In this document: piece after piece, positions 1-13,200 of the stretch | How positions within the stretch are numbered: the first letter of the stretch is position 1 | Layout of the letters: every line of letters starts with the position of its first letter | Assembly: GCA_009760855.2 (NCBI GenBank) | Contig: WPIO01000028.1 | Span: 1,447,001-1,511,000, forward strand | Source: Cristatella mucedo | Taxonomy: Eukaryota; Bryozoa; Phylactolaemata; Cristatellidae | DNA: 64,000 nucleotides | Direction: 5' to 3' | Program-made: the position numbers and the translations under genes | Notes under the pieces: generated by a model | What the model saw: only the letters and a program-made list of their open reading frames with translations | What the model was told of the DNA's origin: nothing | The model's database searches: none

Positions 1-1167
1 CGACAGTGAACTTATTGAGCTAGGCTGGTAACAAAAAGTCGTTAATATGGGAAATAACAGCAGACTGGACACGGTCTGGTAGATACGATTCAAACTAGGC
101 CGGATCATTACCTGCCAGACTAAATGTTGCTTTTGTTAACTCTGAGAGATAGGGTAGGGTTATCGGTGGTGTCCTAAGCTGCCTGCTGGTTGGGCGAGAT
201 TAGGCCTTCAAGGTTTGGTCGCTCACTTTTAGGTCACTTCATTCTTTGGCTCCAGCCTACCTATCAGATCTACTCCCCCACCAGGCTCAGCATCGTACCA
301 CCCGCTTTTCAGAATCTAACTGTTTACCTAAACCTCGTAGAAACTTCAAATCCTTTGGAGACCGTGCATTTAGTTCATATGCTCCCAAAGCCTAGAACTC
401 ACTACCGACTTGCATCACAACATCCACTGACTTGACCACATTTAAAAAGAACTTAAAAACGCACCTATTTAGGACAGCATTTAGTAGATCCCTGTGATTC
501 GTCCTTTATGGGCTTATGCGTGCTGACACTAACTTGCATGCTGACCCTGTGCATGTCACCCTTAACCATGTTATTCTGGTTGTTTATCAAGCATGATACC
601 ACTCACCATTCGTTCGTGTTTCCTTTGCAGCAAATGTAAAGCGCCTACAAAGAGATTGAGTTCTCTGATGGTGCTTTATCAAGTGTATTATTACTATTAA
701 TTTTATCAACACTCCCACCACCATTGCCACCTAGAATGCTATTAGAAAACCACGGTTTCAGTAGTGGGGTGCCAGTCAAATACAGAGTAAAACAACCCTA
801 ACAACCCATTCTTTTAGGTGTTTCATTAGTGACAGGGAACATATTTTCAAGTAGCATAGATAGAAAAAAGAAACTGGGAGACTAGGCGGTAATTTTTTAA
901 GAACCTCTGTATACACAACACTTTTTAAGCACCAATCGAACAACGGCCAATTGGAATGATCCGAGAACACATATAAAGGACAGGAGACGATAAAGAACCT
1001 GCACGTAATCTAAAAAAGATTGGTGAAACTCTGAAAAGGGCGTAGCAAATGATTTTTCCAGAAGATTGATCCCAAACGAAACTGGCATCCTAACTAGGCT
1101 TATGTCGATTAGTCTAAGCAGACAATAGATCGTTTTGCAAGACAAGAGGTACGCTTAAGATCCTTAC
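1..1167. other. GANAB intron containing a LINE family A fragment
   Basis: Apart from the LINE 3' end at 203-700, I see no coding segment here. No further GANAB exon was found in any minus-strand frame, so the following intron extends beyond the window. Confidence 0.7.
203..700 (+). mobile_element. LINE family A 3' fragment
   Basis: Plus-strand copy of the C-terminal end of a reverse transcriptase ORF (frames broken: [11 protein letters not shown], then IYSP) followed by the family A 3' UTR. That UTR ends in GTAAAGCGCC...GGTGCTTTATCAAG and ATTATTACTATTA. It is 5'-truncated, as is usual for non-LTR elements, and frameshifted. Confidence 0.85.
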
Positions 1168-1264
1168 CCCAGCGCTGTGTTCCAGCAAAAAAAGCTCGCG
1201 ATAGGACAAACGGTCGCTGCACTCCGCCAGAACGGTCGATCAGTCCCTGGGCACTAGCCATGTG
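1168..1264 (-). CDS. GANAB: GANAB exon 13 (last exon in window)
   Basis: Encodes [20 protein letters not shown] and [13 protein letters not shown], matching human [20 protein letters not shown] and LARAFFAGSQRFG. The acceptor is CTTCTTGTAG and the donor G|GTAAGG. The next expected exon (AVWTGDNTAEWDHL-like, acid/base Asp) is not in the remaining 1.1 kb. Confidence 0.95.
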
Positions 1265-4200
1265 CTACAAGAAGAAACCAGCATAATAACACAATGGTAT
1301 ATATCACTGTAGCATGGCAACAATAGGAGCATCGGTCTTTATAGGAGTCATTGGCAACACGTAGGAAGAAAAATGGGCACTTACCACATATAGTCCATAG
1401 ATGTTATGCACCTCACGGTGCTCCACGCCACCACCATGCTTGGCATCCTTGTGCATAGTAATTTCTGGCCCGTTGAACACCGAAGGCTCATTCATGTCGT
1501 TCCACGTGAACACATTCAGAGTGGTACCTCCATATTCACTGAGAGCAAATTTGCTCGACCAGTAATTGCGCATTTGTGGCAAGGTGAAGTCAGGATAGCT
1601 CGACGAACCTACAAATAAAACCCGAAGCTAAGCTTAACATTACAAGCGCTTCATCTTAGCTTCACTACAGACAAGGCCACGATTGGTGGGACGGATGCTA
1701 TGAAGCAGTGATGTACTAATAGCTGGCAACCCCTCTAAAATAAGACACCAGCCACTTCTAAAATCAGGCACAAAAAGTCACGACATTCTGCTCGGTGCCA
1801 TCCACAACTTGAATATATATAACTTAAAATATACACACCTGGCCAGCACCAGCCATCAAATTCATTGCCGTTCTTGTCTTTTATGAACAAGTCAAGGTCT
1901 CGCACTTCCTTGTAGATTTTGTAGTTCTCGTCACGTTTGATATGTGGATCAACGATAGTGATTAGTTGCCTGCTCCGGGAGGTAAGATTGTGAGTCATTT
2001 CTAGAGGGTTAGGAAATTTGGACTTATCCCAAGTGAAATATCTACAATGGCACAAGACTGCACGGTCAGCAGAGTATACAAACAGTAAGAAATAGGATTC
2101 ATATATAAATGGTCAAAGATTGACAACAATTAGACTATCAATCTAGTGTCATGAAAAAGGGTTACCAGATAGGGCTTGTTGAAGGCAACTTATTCCCATC
2201 AGTGAATGTGCCGTGAGGCTTAAGAAAACAAAACCGACTGCTACCATAGGCCCATCACCACTACAATACCAGTTGAACGGTATGTGCAGCACATATTACA
2301 GAAGCTTGAAACACTGTACCATAGTGCATTCATAACTAAAACACAGCCCCATCAAAACGACATGACATCAAAGGCCATGTGTAATATAGATTCCACTTGG
2401 TTTTTTTTGCCTAAGTTGGCAATGAGCACCGGAAAATGGTACATGCACCCCACATACTGATGAGTACACAACAGGGACGAATCAAGCTAGCGATGATCCT
2501 GCCCCTTCCGAAGGCAGCACACACGCTGCTGTTCATGCATATGATCCACATGCACTCAAATAATGCAGGTACAGCTTTGGATTTAAAAGAGTTCATAAGA
2601 GTGAGCTGTGGATCACAGGAAGGCATCACAATAGATAAAACGCAGATGTCAGAGCAATGTAGGGTTCGCTACACTCGTTCAGGCAGGCCGTCTAGGATGA
2701 AAACACCATTCTTCACAGTAGAAGAGTGGGCCTTGGCAATACGAATTCAAAGCATAATAATAATAATAATACATTTGCATACCACCTTCAGATAACTTAA
2801 TCTCTTTCTACGCACTTTACATAGTATGCATGGTTCTACCTTTTGGTCTCGCGGTGGGGGTGTGTCAGGAAGGTCACCAATGAGACAGCAACTGACTACT
2901 GGTCAGTCAGACGTTACAAGGAACTAAAGGCATTTCTACTATCACAAAGGCTACAGGCCTAAGGCCATTTCATACTGATAATTGACTGGCTTTCAGGTTG
3001 CTTGAAATGGTCGATATAGATAAGCTTAGGGGGGATGACTAACTGCATTTCTCCCCATCTGCAAGAAACCTGGGGTTATACTTAGTTGAGCATGTCAATC
3101 CGTGACAGGCCTGATCCAGTCCAACACAAAATGGCTATTAATGGAGTCACGCTATTAGATTAAACAAGGAGTGCTAACAATGCATCCACTTTAAGGCTTA
3201 TCAGGGGCAGGGTACTTATCGTTGAGTCAGCATAAACCAAGAAAGAGGGAGACAAAAACAGACAGAAGCATTAGCTTCAGGTGCCGGCAAAAGTTAAAGC
3301 CGTAAAGAGGAAAAATACGATGACTAAAACCCAATTAACACAGCCGATTTTCCATCGGTCTTGTCACCTACATCATCACACCCAGTGAGGGAAGTCTGTT
3401 TCTGGACAGAAAACTAAAGCCAGACTGCGGGACTCAAATTCTTTTGAAAACCGAAGAAGCATAGATCAGAAAACCAACCAGACGTGCTTTCAAGAGCCCA
3501 CCTCGGTAAAAGAAATGGCAAGAGGATAGCACTTGTATTATTTGAGGCTTTGCAATGCTAATCCCAGCTTAAGGGACACATTCAATAAGGAATATAAGAA
3601 TGTATTAACAAGGCAGAGGGCGATAAGAGATAAAACCTCTAAGCTGAGCCTGCCGGGTTAGCACACGTGCCATTTCCTACCGAAAATTGCAGCAAACAGC
3701 TAGCCCATAACTACACTGTGGGTGGAACTCTGCCGAAAACCAATCGAATAACGGTGGCCTAATCGTCCATCAGTCTGACCGACAGAAAACCGATGGATGG
3801 AAAACCGACCGTGAAATGAGACTGGCTCGGATATGGCACACCATAAGAATCCAGCATAAATCTGTAGTAAAGTAGTTACCACCAAATCGAGGTGCGGGAG
3901 AAGCAAATTATATTAGAAAATACCTCCCCGAAGTGGGAAATGCGTTTAAAAATGATGCCGAACTACTGTTGGCAAACCTTCACATAGAACGCTAAAGCAC
4001 TTTTGTGTGCACAGTGATATTTCCCAAACATCTAGTTTAGGTGACTTCTCTTTTCAGCCAAGTCTACAGGTGGTGGAATTGCTAATAAGTGAGATGGCAA
4101 AGCTAGGGAGATTTCTGTATTCATGAAAGGACAAAATTAGGAACTGCATTTGGCGGCCTATAACAAGGTATGCAGCTCAACAAAAGGTCCACCAGGATAC

Positions 4201-7200
4201 TCACGTAAGTTGGCACTTAACAGCAAGAAAGTTACGGCTATGTGATAACCACATGCAATATTGGCCGATCGATTAGTTGGAAGATCATCGACGCACACAC
4301 TGTACATGGATGGGTTCTAGCTCACCCGCGACCATTACTCGGACTCTCTCAAGTTTAGGGACAAATATTGACAATGCCATCAGCATTAATCTTAATTGAC
4401 CAACTACTCAGGATATGACAGGCGTCGACATTGAAGATGAATGGGACAAGTACTGAGCCTGGTCGGTGGCTGTCATTTAACTGTTCTTCGAAAAAATAAG
4501 GCGGCCTAAGTGAGCTTCATCACAGTACAGTATCTGCAATGTTGCATCACAGGATAATGTGAGGTGCATAAAGACGATGCCAGATTGCAGATTCGCTTGG
4601 AACAATGACTTAAATGATATGAAATTATGGTCAAGACTTGATCACAGCAGCTACAGCCTGGATGCCACTAAAGGGAATGCTAACAAGATAGGCAACACAA
4701 AAAACAAGTAAAGCATACTGTTAAGTAATTAAAAGCAGGCAAATTTAGATACAAATGTACATAATGACATCTAGTGTAAGAGACTCTAGAAAGACAATGA
4801 ATGGCACACAGTCATGTAGTCACAAAGAAACTGCAATATATTGTTTAGTACAATACCTCTTTCCATCTGTATGCTCGATGTCAAGCCAAATAACATCTAA
4901 GGGAATGTCATGCTTATCAAAGTGCTCGTGCACCGACTGAACATCAGCTTCATCATTGTAATTCCAACGGCTTTGGTGATAGGCAAGCGAAAAGAGCTGA
5001 AATGATATTAGATCCATTAAGCAATGACACGCGTGCATCAAGCAAAATATCTAAGCTTCAGGCCTAAGTAGGAAAAGCTATTAGTGACTTTATTAAAAAC
5101 TACATTGAACGATTATAAAATTCAGCAACTGAAAGCAGCTTTGTCTTTTACGTGTTCACGTCAACGTGCACACTTTGGCAATCATAATCATAGGTGGACA
5201 AGCAGCTTGGGTAAAATCATATACTATACCATGAACAAAACCTCTTGCATACAACAAGAATTTGGACACGACTAAAACTAATGAGACAACAGACAAGCAT
5301 AATAATAATACTAAAAACAATACGAGTAAAACGAAATAAAATTTGATTACATCTTAACCCTACTAGTCTTTCATTTTTTTTTTAAAGATTTAAAGTGTTT
5401 AAGAGGGTACACAGACCACATTGTCACCATGCAACATGAAAGCATACATAATGATATCGCAATTCAGCCGTAAAAGCAAAGATAATAAAAGCAAAGTCGT
5501 CATAAACAAATACTGCCCACAAAATAACACAAAACCTCACCCAAGGCAGGGCACAAAGAGCAGAATGCTTACCGGAGGCAAGGGCGTTGTGCCAGTAATA
5601 ACAGCATACTGTGAGGTCACATCTGCAGGTCGCGGCCCAAGCATGATGAACAAGTCAATGACGCCACTCTCGAAAAACCAATGTGTATCTACTTTTGGTG
5701 TCTCTTTGTTTACAAATAAGGATGCAAGTCTCGAAAAAGCATTCTTGTCTGCAGTACTGGATGCCACATCTATCCATGCCTCCGATGGATTTTGCCAGAA
5801 CACACCCACAGTGTTTTGGTCACTGCAACAGCACAGCATAGCATAGGTGAGGCTAGTTCATTAACAACTAGCAGCTGACAAACGAGGTCCAAGCTACTTT
5901 ATCAAAGCAGAAAAACCAAGCAAATACCCAGTAACTATTTTCTTCGAAGCATTACTAATAATACATTTGTTTTGTGCCCTCATAGAACCGAATCTCTTTC
6001 TAGGCACTTTACAGATGCTGTATAGAAAGTATTACCAAATGATTGGTGGTAACATCCACAAGCACCAGACACAGTGTAAGCAGGTACATGTGCACGAAGG
6101 ACGAATCATAATCTATTCCTTTAATAGATTGCATTAAGAAGTAGGGCTTAGCCTTACTGGTCTAGGATCCACAAAGGAACGTTGGCAGGTATCTAAAGTA
6201 ACAATCCAAGCAGTAGGCCAAAGCACTGAACTCAGCAGCCCCTTTCACGTAGCCCAGAGGAGGCTGCTGGCCCGGTCTGTAAGTACATGCATGTAAATTA
6301 GTGCACCACAAGCATAAAAAGGTTACTTGTGGTAAGCAGATACATGTAAGAATAAAAGATTCAGGATGTAATGTAATGTAATGTATCTCCATCTGTAACT
6401 CCACGAAGACTATGTGGGTGCTACGAAGGGAAGTTTTGTATAGCACACTCACACCTATGTGGCTTTCGGTACGCATTCGGTAGCCAACAGACTTCATCTC
6501 ACGCAATAAAGAGAAAGTGGGAAGCACAGCCGAGTCAGGAGAGCAGTTGAGGTAGTGAGTGGCATGAAAGTAGTAGTTCAGAACCACTGGAAAGGATGAG
6601 CCATAGTCGGCAGCAAGAGAGTAGTTGTCGTTGCATAAGAAACATGGAAGCGAGTTCCACAATCCAGGACCTGCAGAGCCTAAAGCCTCTGTCCCCAATG
6701 GTCTTTAAGCAGAGGAACGGAACAGCTAATTTATTGTCCATACAGGACCTGAGGAGGCTGCAATTGGTGCAGCTGTTCAACTAGGTATGGAGGAGCTAAA
6801 CCGCAGTGGGCGTTGTGGGTCAGCGTTAGAACTTTGCTCTCTATCCGTTGATCAACCGGCAGCGATCCTCGCTCTTTTAGCAAAGGAAACATGTGGTCAA
6901 ACCTCTGGGACTTGAAAACTAGCCTTGCAGTTATATTCATTGCCATTTGTAGTGGTTTAGTTGCCTTTTTTGGTAGCCCAGCCGAAAGGGAGTTACAATA
7001 ATCAAGCCGAGACAGAACTACGGAGCTACCAACCGCCATAAAGCATTTCAGCTCACACATCGCATGGGGCCCAGATTTTTGTTATAGCTCTTCATTAATG
7101 GCTAATAATCCAATAGATAGCTGGCTCTCAAGTCAAGACGTGTAAGCAGCTGATAAAAAGTGTGCAGAGGAAAGTAGCAGCAATTGAGAGGCAGCATGTA

Positions 7201-10200
7201 TGAAAAGATGCTCTTTCGTGACGTTAATCACTCTAGCCAATCACTGAAAACGGTATTTGAAGGCAAAATCAGCAACACAGTTGAGGCATTGGATGAATGG
7301 AATTATACAGGTTCCTACATTGATATATCTAAAAGCAGCCCGCTGTATAGCTGATGACGATTATATTCGGCTAGACCGCTCAAGAAAAGTAACTTTTGAT
7401 AAAAAACTTCACAGTTGACCATAGTCAACCCACACAAAAAAGCTACGGACAGACAGCTTTATCTGAAAATAGACGAGTAGAGCAAGGAAGCAATGGTGAG
7501 AAACAGCATTTCAGAGCTGGACACATACTTATGTGCAAACATGACGGGTACCGAGCCATAAAGTGCCATTGGGTTGTTGAGTTCATATTCAAAGACATCA
7601 AGGTTGTATAGCCTATAAGGATCTGTGTCCCTGCAAGAGACAATCATCGGGACAATGCTCAAAAATCCAATGCAAGACTAGCTGCAGACTGCAAATAATG
7701 GAGTTAGCAGCAACATTAAGATATCTGTAAGTCACATGCAAATTACTTAATCTGTCTCTCGGGTTCATCTCATTAAAAAGCAGTCGAATGCTCGATAGTC
7801 TATCTCGACACTGTATCTATATACAAAAATTAGAGCAGCTTACCTGGTTGATTTTAGAGCAAATGAATCCGCATGTTCTGGAATACCGTATACGTGTTCA
7901 AATCCGACAAACGCTATATCAAGGCCGACTGACGATGGGCCTGGTGGAAACAAAACATGAGCTTGTTAAACCACGGCAACAGTGACAGTTGCATGTAAAC
8001 GATAAATACCCAACAGAGTAGCTGTGCCAGAGGGAAACAATGAAACACATTGGCTCAGCTCGGCAAGGAAGACAGCAATAGCTGTCCAGCATCAAACAGC
8101 CAACCTGCCTGTCGAGCTTGGGCTCCACATTTTCTGGCCGAACGCTCCTCACCTCACGGCAACCCAGCCACACACCTTGTAAAGTGCAAGGCACCAAGTC
8201 CCAGGGGATTTTTTGCGTGCACAACGAGGAATCGAAACAGCATAGTGCATAGATACTCTGACTTTAGCGTAACAACAAAAGCTAGCAACACACATTGGCT
8301 GTCGAATATTGACCGAACAGTGCTGATGGAATTTGATTGGAGGTCCTTACTTTTAGCGATAGAATAGCGTTAGAGGCAATCATGCATTTGCAGTGGGCAG
8401 TAAGGGATTGCATGCTTCAGGACTTGACCTACGACCAAGTTAATGAAGTGTGAGCCCATTACCTCTGCAGCTAAATCTAAGGAGTGAACAGCTGACTCAG
8501 TATCATGAGAGAATTTGAGGGCATCAGACAGCTAAAGCTGACAAGGCTGTCAGCTAGGTACGACCGAGCTAATGTGTTGCAGGCTACAAAGAGCCACGGA
8601 GTTAATGCAATCTTTAGTTAACCATTGTGGTAACTAGTCCCTAATCTGAGACAATGATCGAATGCGACAAGTGGCTATGGAAGCACTTTTCCATCAAACG
8701 CTTAACCACCAAGCAGGCATTAGGACTATGGTCCTCCGACCATGGTCTCAGTATGGCAGCCCCCCGAATAAGAGTGTGAAGTCATTTAATCCAGCAGGAC
8801 ATTTTCGAGTTTCCCATAATGAGAAGATCAGCTTGTCATTTAGCTTAAAGAAACTGAGCGACACCCATAAGCAAATTACTGCTAGTCGTCGTTAAGTTGA
8901 TCAATAACCACAGCCCATCCAGAGGGCTTAAATGACAGGTTTAGTGGGTTAGCATGGAAATACAAGTGAAAGCCGATGCCGTAGGCTTGAATTACACTTT
9001 CAGAGGCATTTTAAAATTGAGAACAGCGATGGATTGAGATCACATTCATTTGAACTCCATAGGTACCAGGTCCACTAGATGAGACAAGACCGACTAGTCA
9101 CGATCGGGCCTATATGATTCATACCACACCAGGGCCTTATTAGGATTAGTAGAACAAGCATCAGGATCTTGACCAATAGCATCGAGTGAGAGACCAATGA
9201 TCATGACCAATAGCATCGAGTCGAAAGTGCTCGAAGGTTGCACAGGATCAAGGCATTAACCTAAAGGCCTCTTCATAGCTACCTACGACAGTATCAGTCA
9301 CACAGAGCTGCATCGGTGGAATAGTTTTGGCTGATGTAAAAAGCTTGCTTACTTCCTTGCTTACTGCAAGTAAGATTACCACAATCAGTCTCATCCACAA
9401 AAGCAAAAGGATAGCTAACACAATCACACAAACTTTGGCTAGTCGGAGTACAATCTTATGCAGTTAGTTTCGAAAATGAAAGGGTGAAGAACGTGACGTT
9501 CTTAGCCATTACACTCCCAGTGTTCGTTAACGATGAACATTTTCAGCAGCTCACCAACAGGAGGCATGGCTGAAGAGACCACCAGGGGTATGGCAGCAAT
9601 AATGTAGGCTTAGTAACTGCAGAAGATAAGTTTTTTTATTTGATATAGTGTGCCTGGTAATGCAGTAGCAATTCAGTGGGCAAAAAAGTAGCAGCAGATG
9701 CTTGACCATCAGCAACGAGCACTTTCGAAGCTCATCAGGCTTTGGATTTTGCAATCCGAGCTAGCAGCTAGAAAAGAGTTTAGCACTGCAGGGCCTAATA
9801 AAATATAAAAAGTGGACTGTGAAATCTAACCCAACATCAGGGCTACACAAAATGCAAGCATCCCGACCGGGCGGTTCTTAGAAAAAAACAGCAGTAAAAA
9901 ATGCACAATCGAAGCGCAATAAATAAGCACCCACCGTTGGGCTTGGAGTCCGTGTGGGTCTTAAAGGTTTCTTCCCACATGCCAGGCTCCTCCTGTGGCT
10001 CTTCAGCAGGTGCAGGCACAGCAGCAGCTGTATTCTCAGCAGTAGGTGCCTCTACGGCACCATCGGCCTGCTGCATGAAAGCCAGTCATTGTCATCGAAA
10101 TGCTAGCATACGATTGGAAGCCAGTGTGAAACCCAAGTGCCAAGACACCAATCGGACATACCACTCGTGCTGCCAAACAGAGTCGAACAAGATAAGAAAT

Positions 10201-13200
10201 GAAGAAAGGAATGAAGCTGCTACAGATAAGGCCATGGCCATGCTATAGCAGTGACAGGAGAAATCAAGCCCAACTAGCCGTCATGCAGCCATGCTTTCAG
10301 CATCGTCTAACCTGATCATTGCCTGCACCACCGTCTTCCATCACGCTAGCTTCCTTGGGCTCCTCAGTAGTCACTGCTCTGAAAGGTGCGGAAAGCCACG
10401 ATAAAACATTAGAGCCAAGACTAGAGACCGTCGCCTGCACGTTCGTCACTGTTTTTCGAACGAAGCCCCTAAAAAAAAATTAAGATTAATATATGGAGTA
10501 GACGAGATCACGAAGACTTAACAGATGCAGCTGACGTGTGCACTGAGATTTGCAGGGAAAATGCCCCCCCCACCCTAAACTGCCGTTAGGTAACCGAAGG
10601 TGACGTGGCATGCTAGCATTGAGTGCCAGCGGCAGACTTTGGTAGCAACAGTACTACCCACAGCCATGGGATGGTAACGGTGCACAGCACCATATGGCAA
10701 GGAAAACAAACGTTGAAAAAGCATTTCTAGCAATCAAATCATGGAGGAGCAACATCAGATTGACGAATAGTCAAAGGACAAATCTGCTACAAACTCCATT
10801 CTGCCAGTGAAGCAAGTGAAAATAAAAAAACAGGGTACAACTGAAACTGAGTATACTCACGCCTTCTGTCTATAGTGCTCGAAGTTCATCCTTCTGCGAG
10901 AGTTCAAGCTGACGAGTGGCTGGTTGTTAATGGCAAACTCCACAGCAAAAGGCTTCGACTGTACTGCGACAGTCACATCACCAGAAGTAACAGTCACACC
11001 GAGATCATCTTTGTTCTCGATCTTGGCCCTGCAGCAAGGTAAGCAGGCAGCAGAACCACAGCAAGCTAGAAAAAAGGTTTGGCAAAAAATCCGTGCAAAA
11101 TCGGTAGGTCTCCTTAACAAAATACCTGCTCTTGTCCAGCAGTGGCAGCACCACATCCCCTGCAGGCACTTCGTATCTGCTGCGAATAGGATTGAGCTCA
11201 GTGACATGAAGACGGGCAACGTTATTTGTATAAGTGGTGAGAACTGCCTGCAGCCGAACTCCTGTTTGAGTGTTAAGCAGCTGTAAGTGCACTTCTCCGT
11301 CTTCAATGCTTAGCGAGTCTAAGACAGCCACGTATGGACTGCTTCCATCCTGGATCGCTCGATTGCGCCTGTGCAGCAAAGCGGTCAAACGCAGGCAAAC
11401 TATCAGAGCATGTCGAGTAGCTACGAATAGATTAGGCTTAACCGTGCAGAAGCACAAGGCAATGCAGCCCAATCAACTTACTTGCAGAATCCACTGTCGC
11501 TGCAGGTCTTGAAGTTTGTTCTCTCAACACCGGCCACGAACAGGACACACAACAACACAGCTAGGAAATGGTTTGTCTTTGGCACGCTGCAAAATGAGAT
11601 ACATGATGGAACTACAATGTGCAGTTCAAGGGTAACTGCACAGCAGCCACGATCCAATATACCCATATTTCGAAAGGTTTAGAAAAGCCCAAGCTTGAAT
11701 GCCGCCACTGGAGGAGCAAGCAGTAGAAACTCAGCGAGCCAGACAAGGAATTTAAGCTGGTTTCTCTTGATTATGGTCAAGTGAAGATAGGACAGATTGA
11801 TAACTAATGATGCTTTAGGCATAATTTCAGCACCTGTTCATGCTCAAAGCCAGCAGGCTACTACTGGGAAGCTAGTTGGTAGGCATACGATCAGGCATCG
11901 ACTAGGTGAATAAGCTAAGTTGGTTTGGAATGCAAAAAGACCTTAGCACTGACACAGATGCCGACATGGTTATAGAGACTCATATCGTCGGAGCACTTGC
12001 ATGAGAGAAATGCCCAGCACATTTCTACTGGCAGGGTCGTGCCCCCCCACACCAGCAAGGAGCCGTGCTAACTGCCTCAGCTGTGCCAGCGCCAACTGCT
12101 GAGGGTCTCCCGGCCACTATGCCAGTGAATGTTCGGCAGCTCCGAGGGACCGAAGCAGCAAGGCGGCAGTGGGTGCGGCATCCCACCGACCGGCCTGGTC
12201 TGCCCCTCCGAATATGGAGGAATCTGTCCTGCCACTTACTCACTGGCTGCCCTGCTGTCGGCATCGCCTGTCCTGGCTGCGCAGGTCCTCCTTGCCAAGG
12301 TCCAGGCTTCACCGGCACTGGCCCTCACTCTGTCGGCCCCCATGACGGCTTCGGCTCCAGTGCTTCGCTCGGCCATGCCGACTATCAACCTGGCGGTGTC
12401 CTTTGGTTTATCACTCGGTGATCTTGAAGTCTGCAGCATCGTCCTCCCCGGCAGGCTTTTCGGTGAGCCCTCAGCACTCTCCCATGCCCGGGCACCGAGC
12501 CGGTTGCTACCCTCCCCCCTTGTTCTCCTCCCAGGCTAGGGGAAAACAAGGGCTGTTTATAGACACACCCCCTCCGGCTCAGGGGCCTCTCTCCCTCTCT
12601 GCCCCCCCCCCGACTGCTCCCCTGGCGAGGACCATACAGCAAAACGAACCCTGGCCCGAAACTCAACTCAACTGAGGGCACGACACTTATCATGTGGCGT
12701 AAGTGCAAAACCAAAGAATAGAAAACATCACCGGCCATTTCTCAGCTCTTACCAACACAACACCAGCAGTGGCTGACACGTGCTGGTGGCTGAAGACAGT
12801 AAGCAGCAGGAGTCCTAGCCAGAAATAAGCAAAGCAGAACTGGCACCAAATAGGAGATTTCGGCTTAATATCCAACTGTGAAGCTGCCCCAACAGATGGT
12901 GGAGCAGAAGGCGATGCATCCAGGTTCAAGAGGTCAGTGAGAGACCATAATAAATAACTAGAACTGCTTTGCCTCCTAGAAGCCCCCCCCCAAAGAAACC
13001 GAACCAGTCTGACACTAGTAACTTGGTAGCCACAAAGCCACATCGAGCCAGTCACAGAATGGTAAAAAAAGCTAGCGATGAAGCTATCCACGAGCCTTAA
13101 CATAAGTCCACCAGGCTCGACAGCAGAGCCTTCCATCTACAGAAACTGGCACCACCGTGGAGATCCACCGGACAAGACCGAGGTTTTCGTGTAACATAAA

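Larger units (their letters stand above)
5823..7528. other. GANAB intron 8 (1.7 kb)
   Basis: Contains a short family A terminus near 5950-6025 and a longer family B LINE fragment at 6370-7060. The rest shows nothing recognisable. Confidence 0.6.

Noticed and set aside
12025-12738. Overlapping ORFs on both strands in a GC-rich part of GANAB intron 1
   Set aside because: No frame is preferred and there are no usable splice pairs. The frame starting MAGDVFYS has an ATG-GCCG|GT donor, but its phase does not fit GANAB exon 2.
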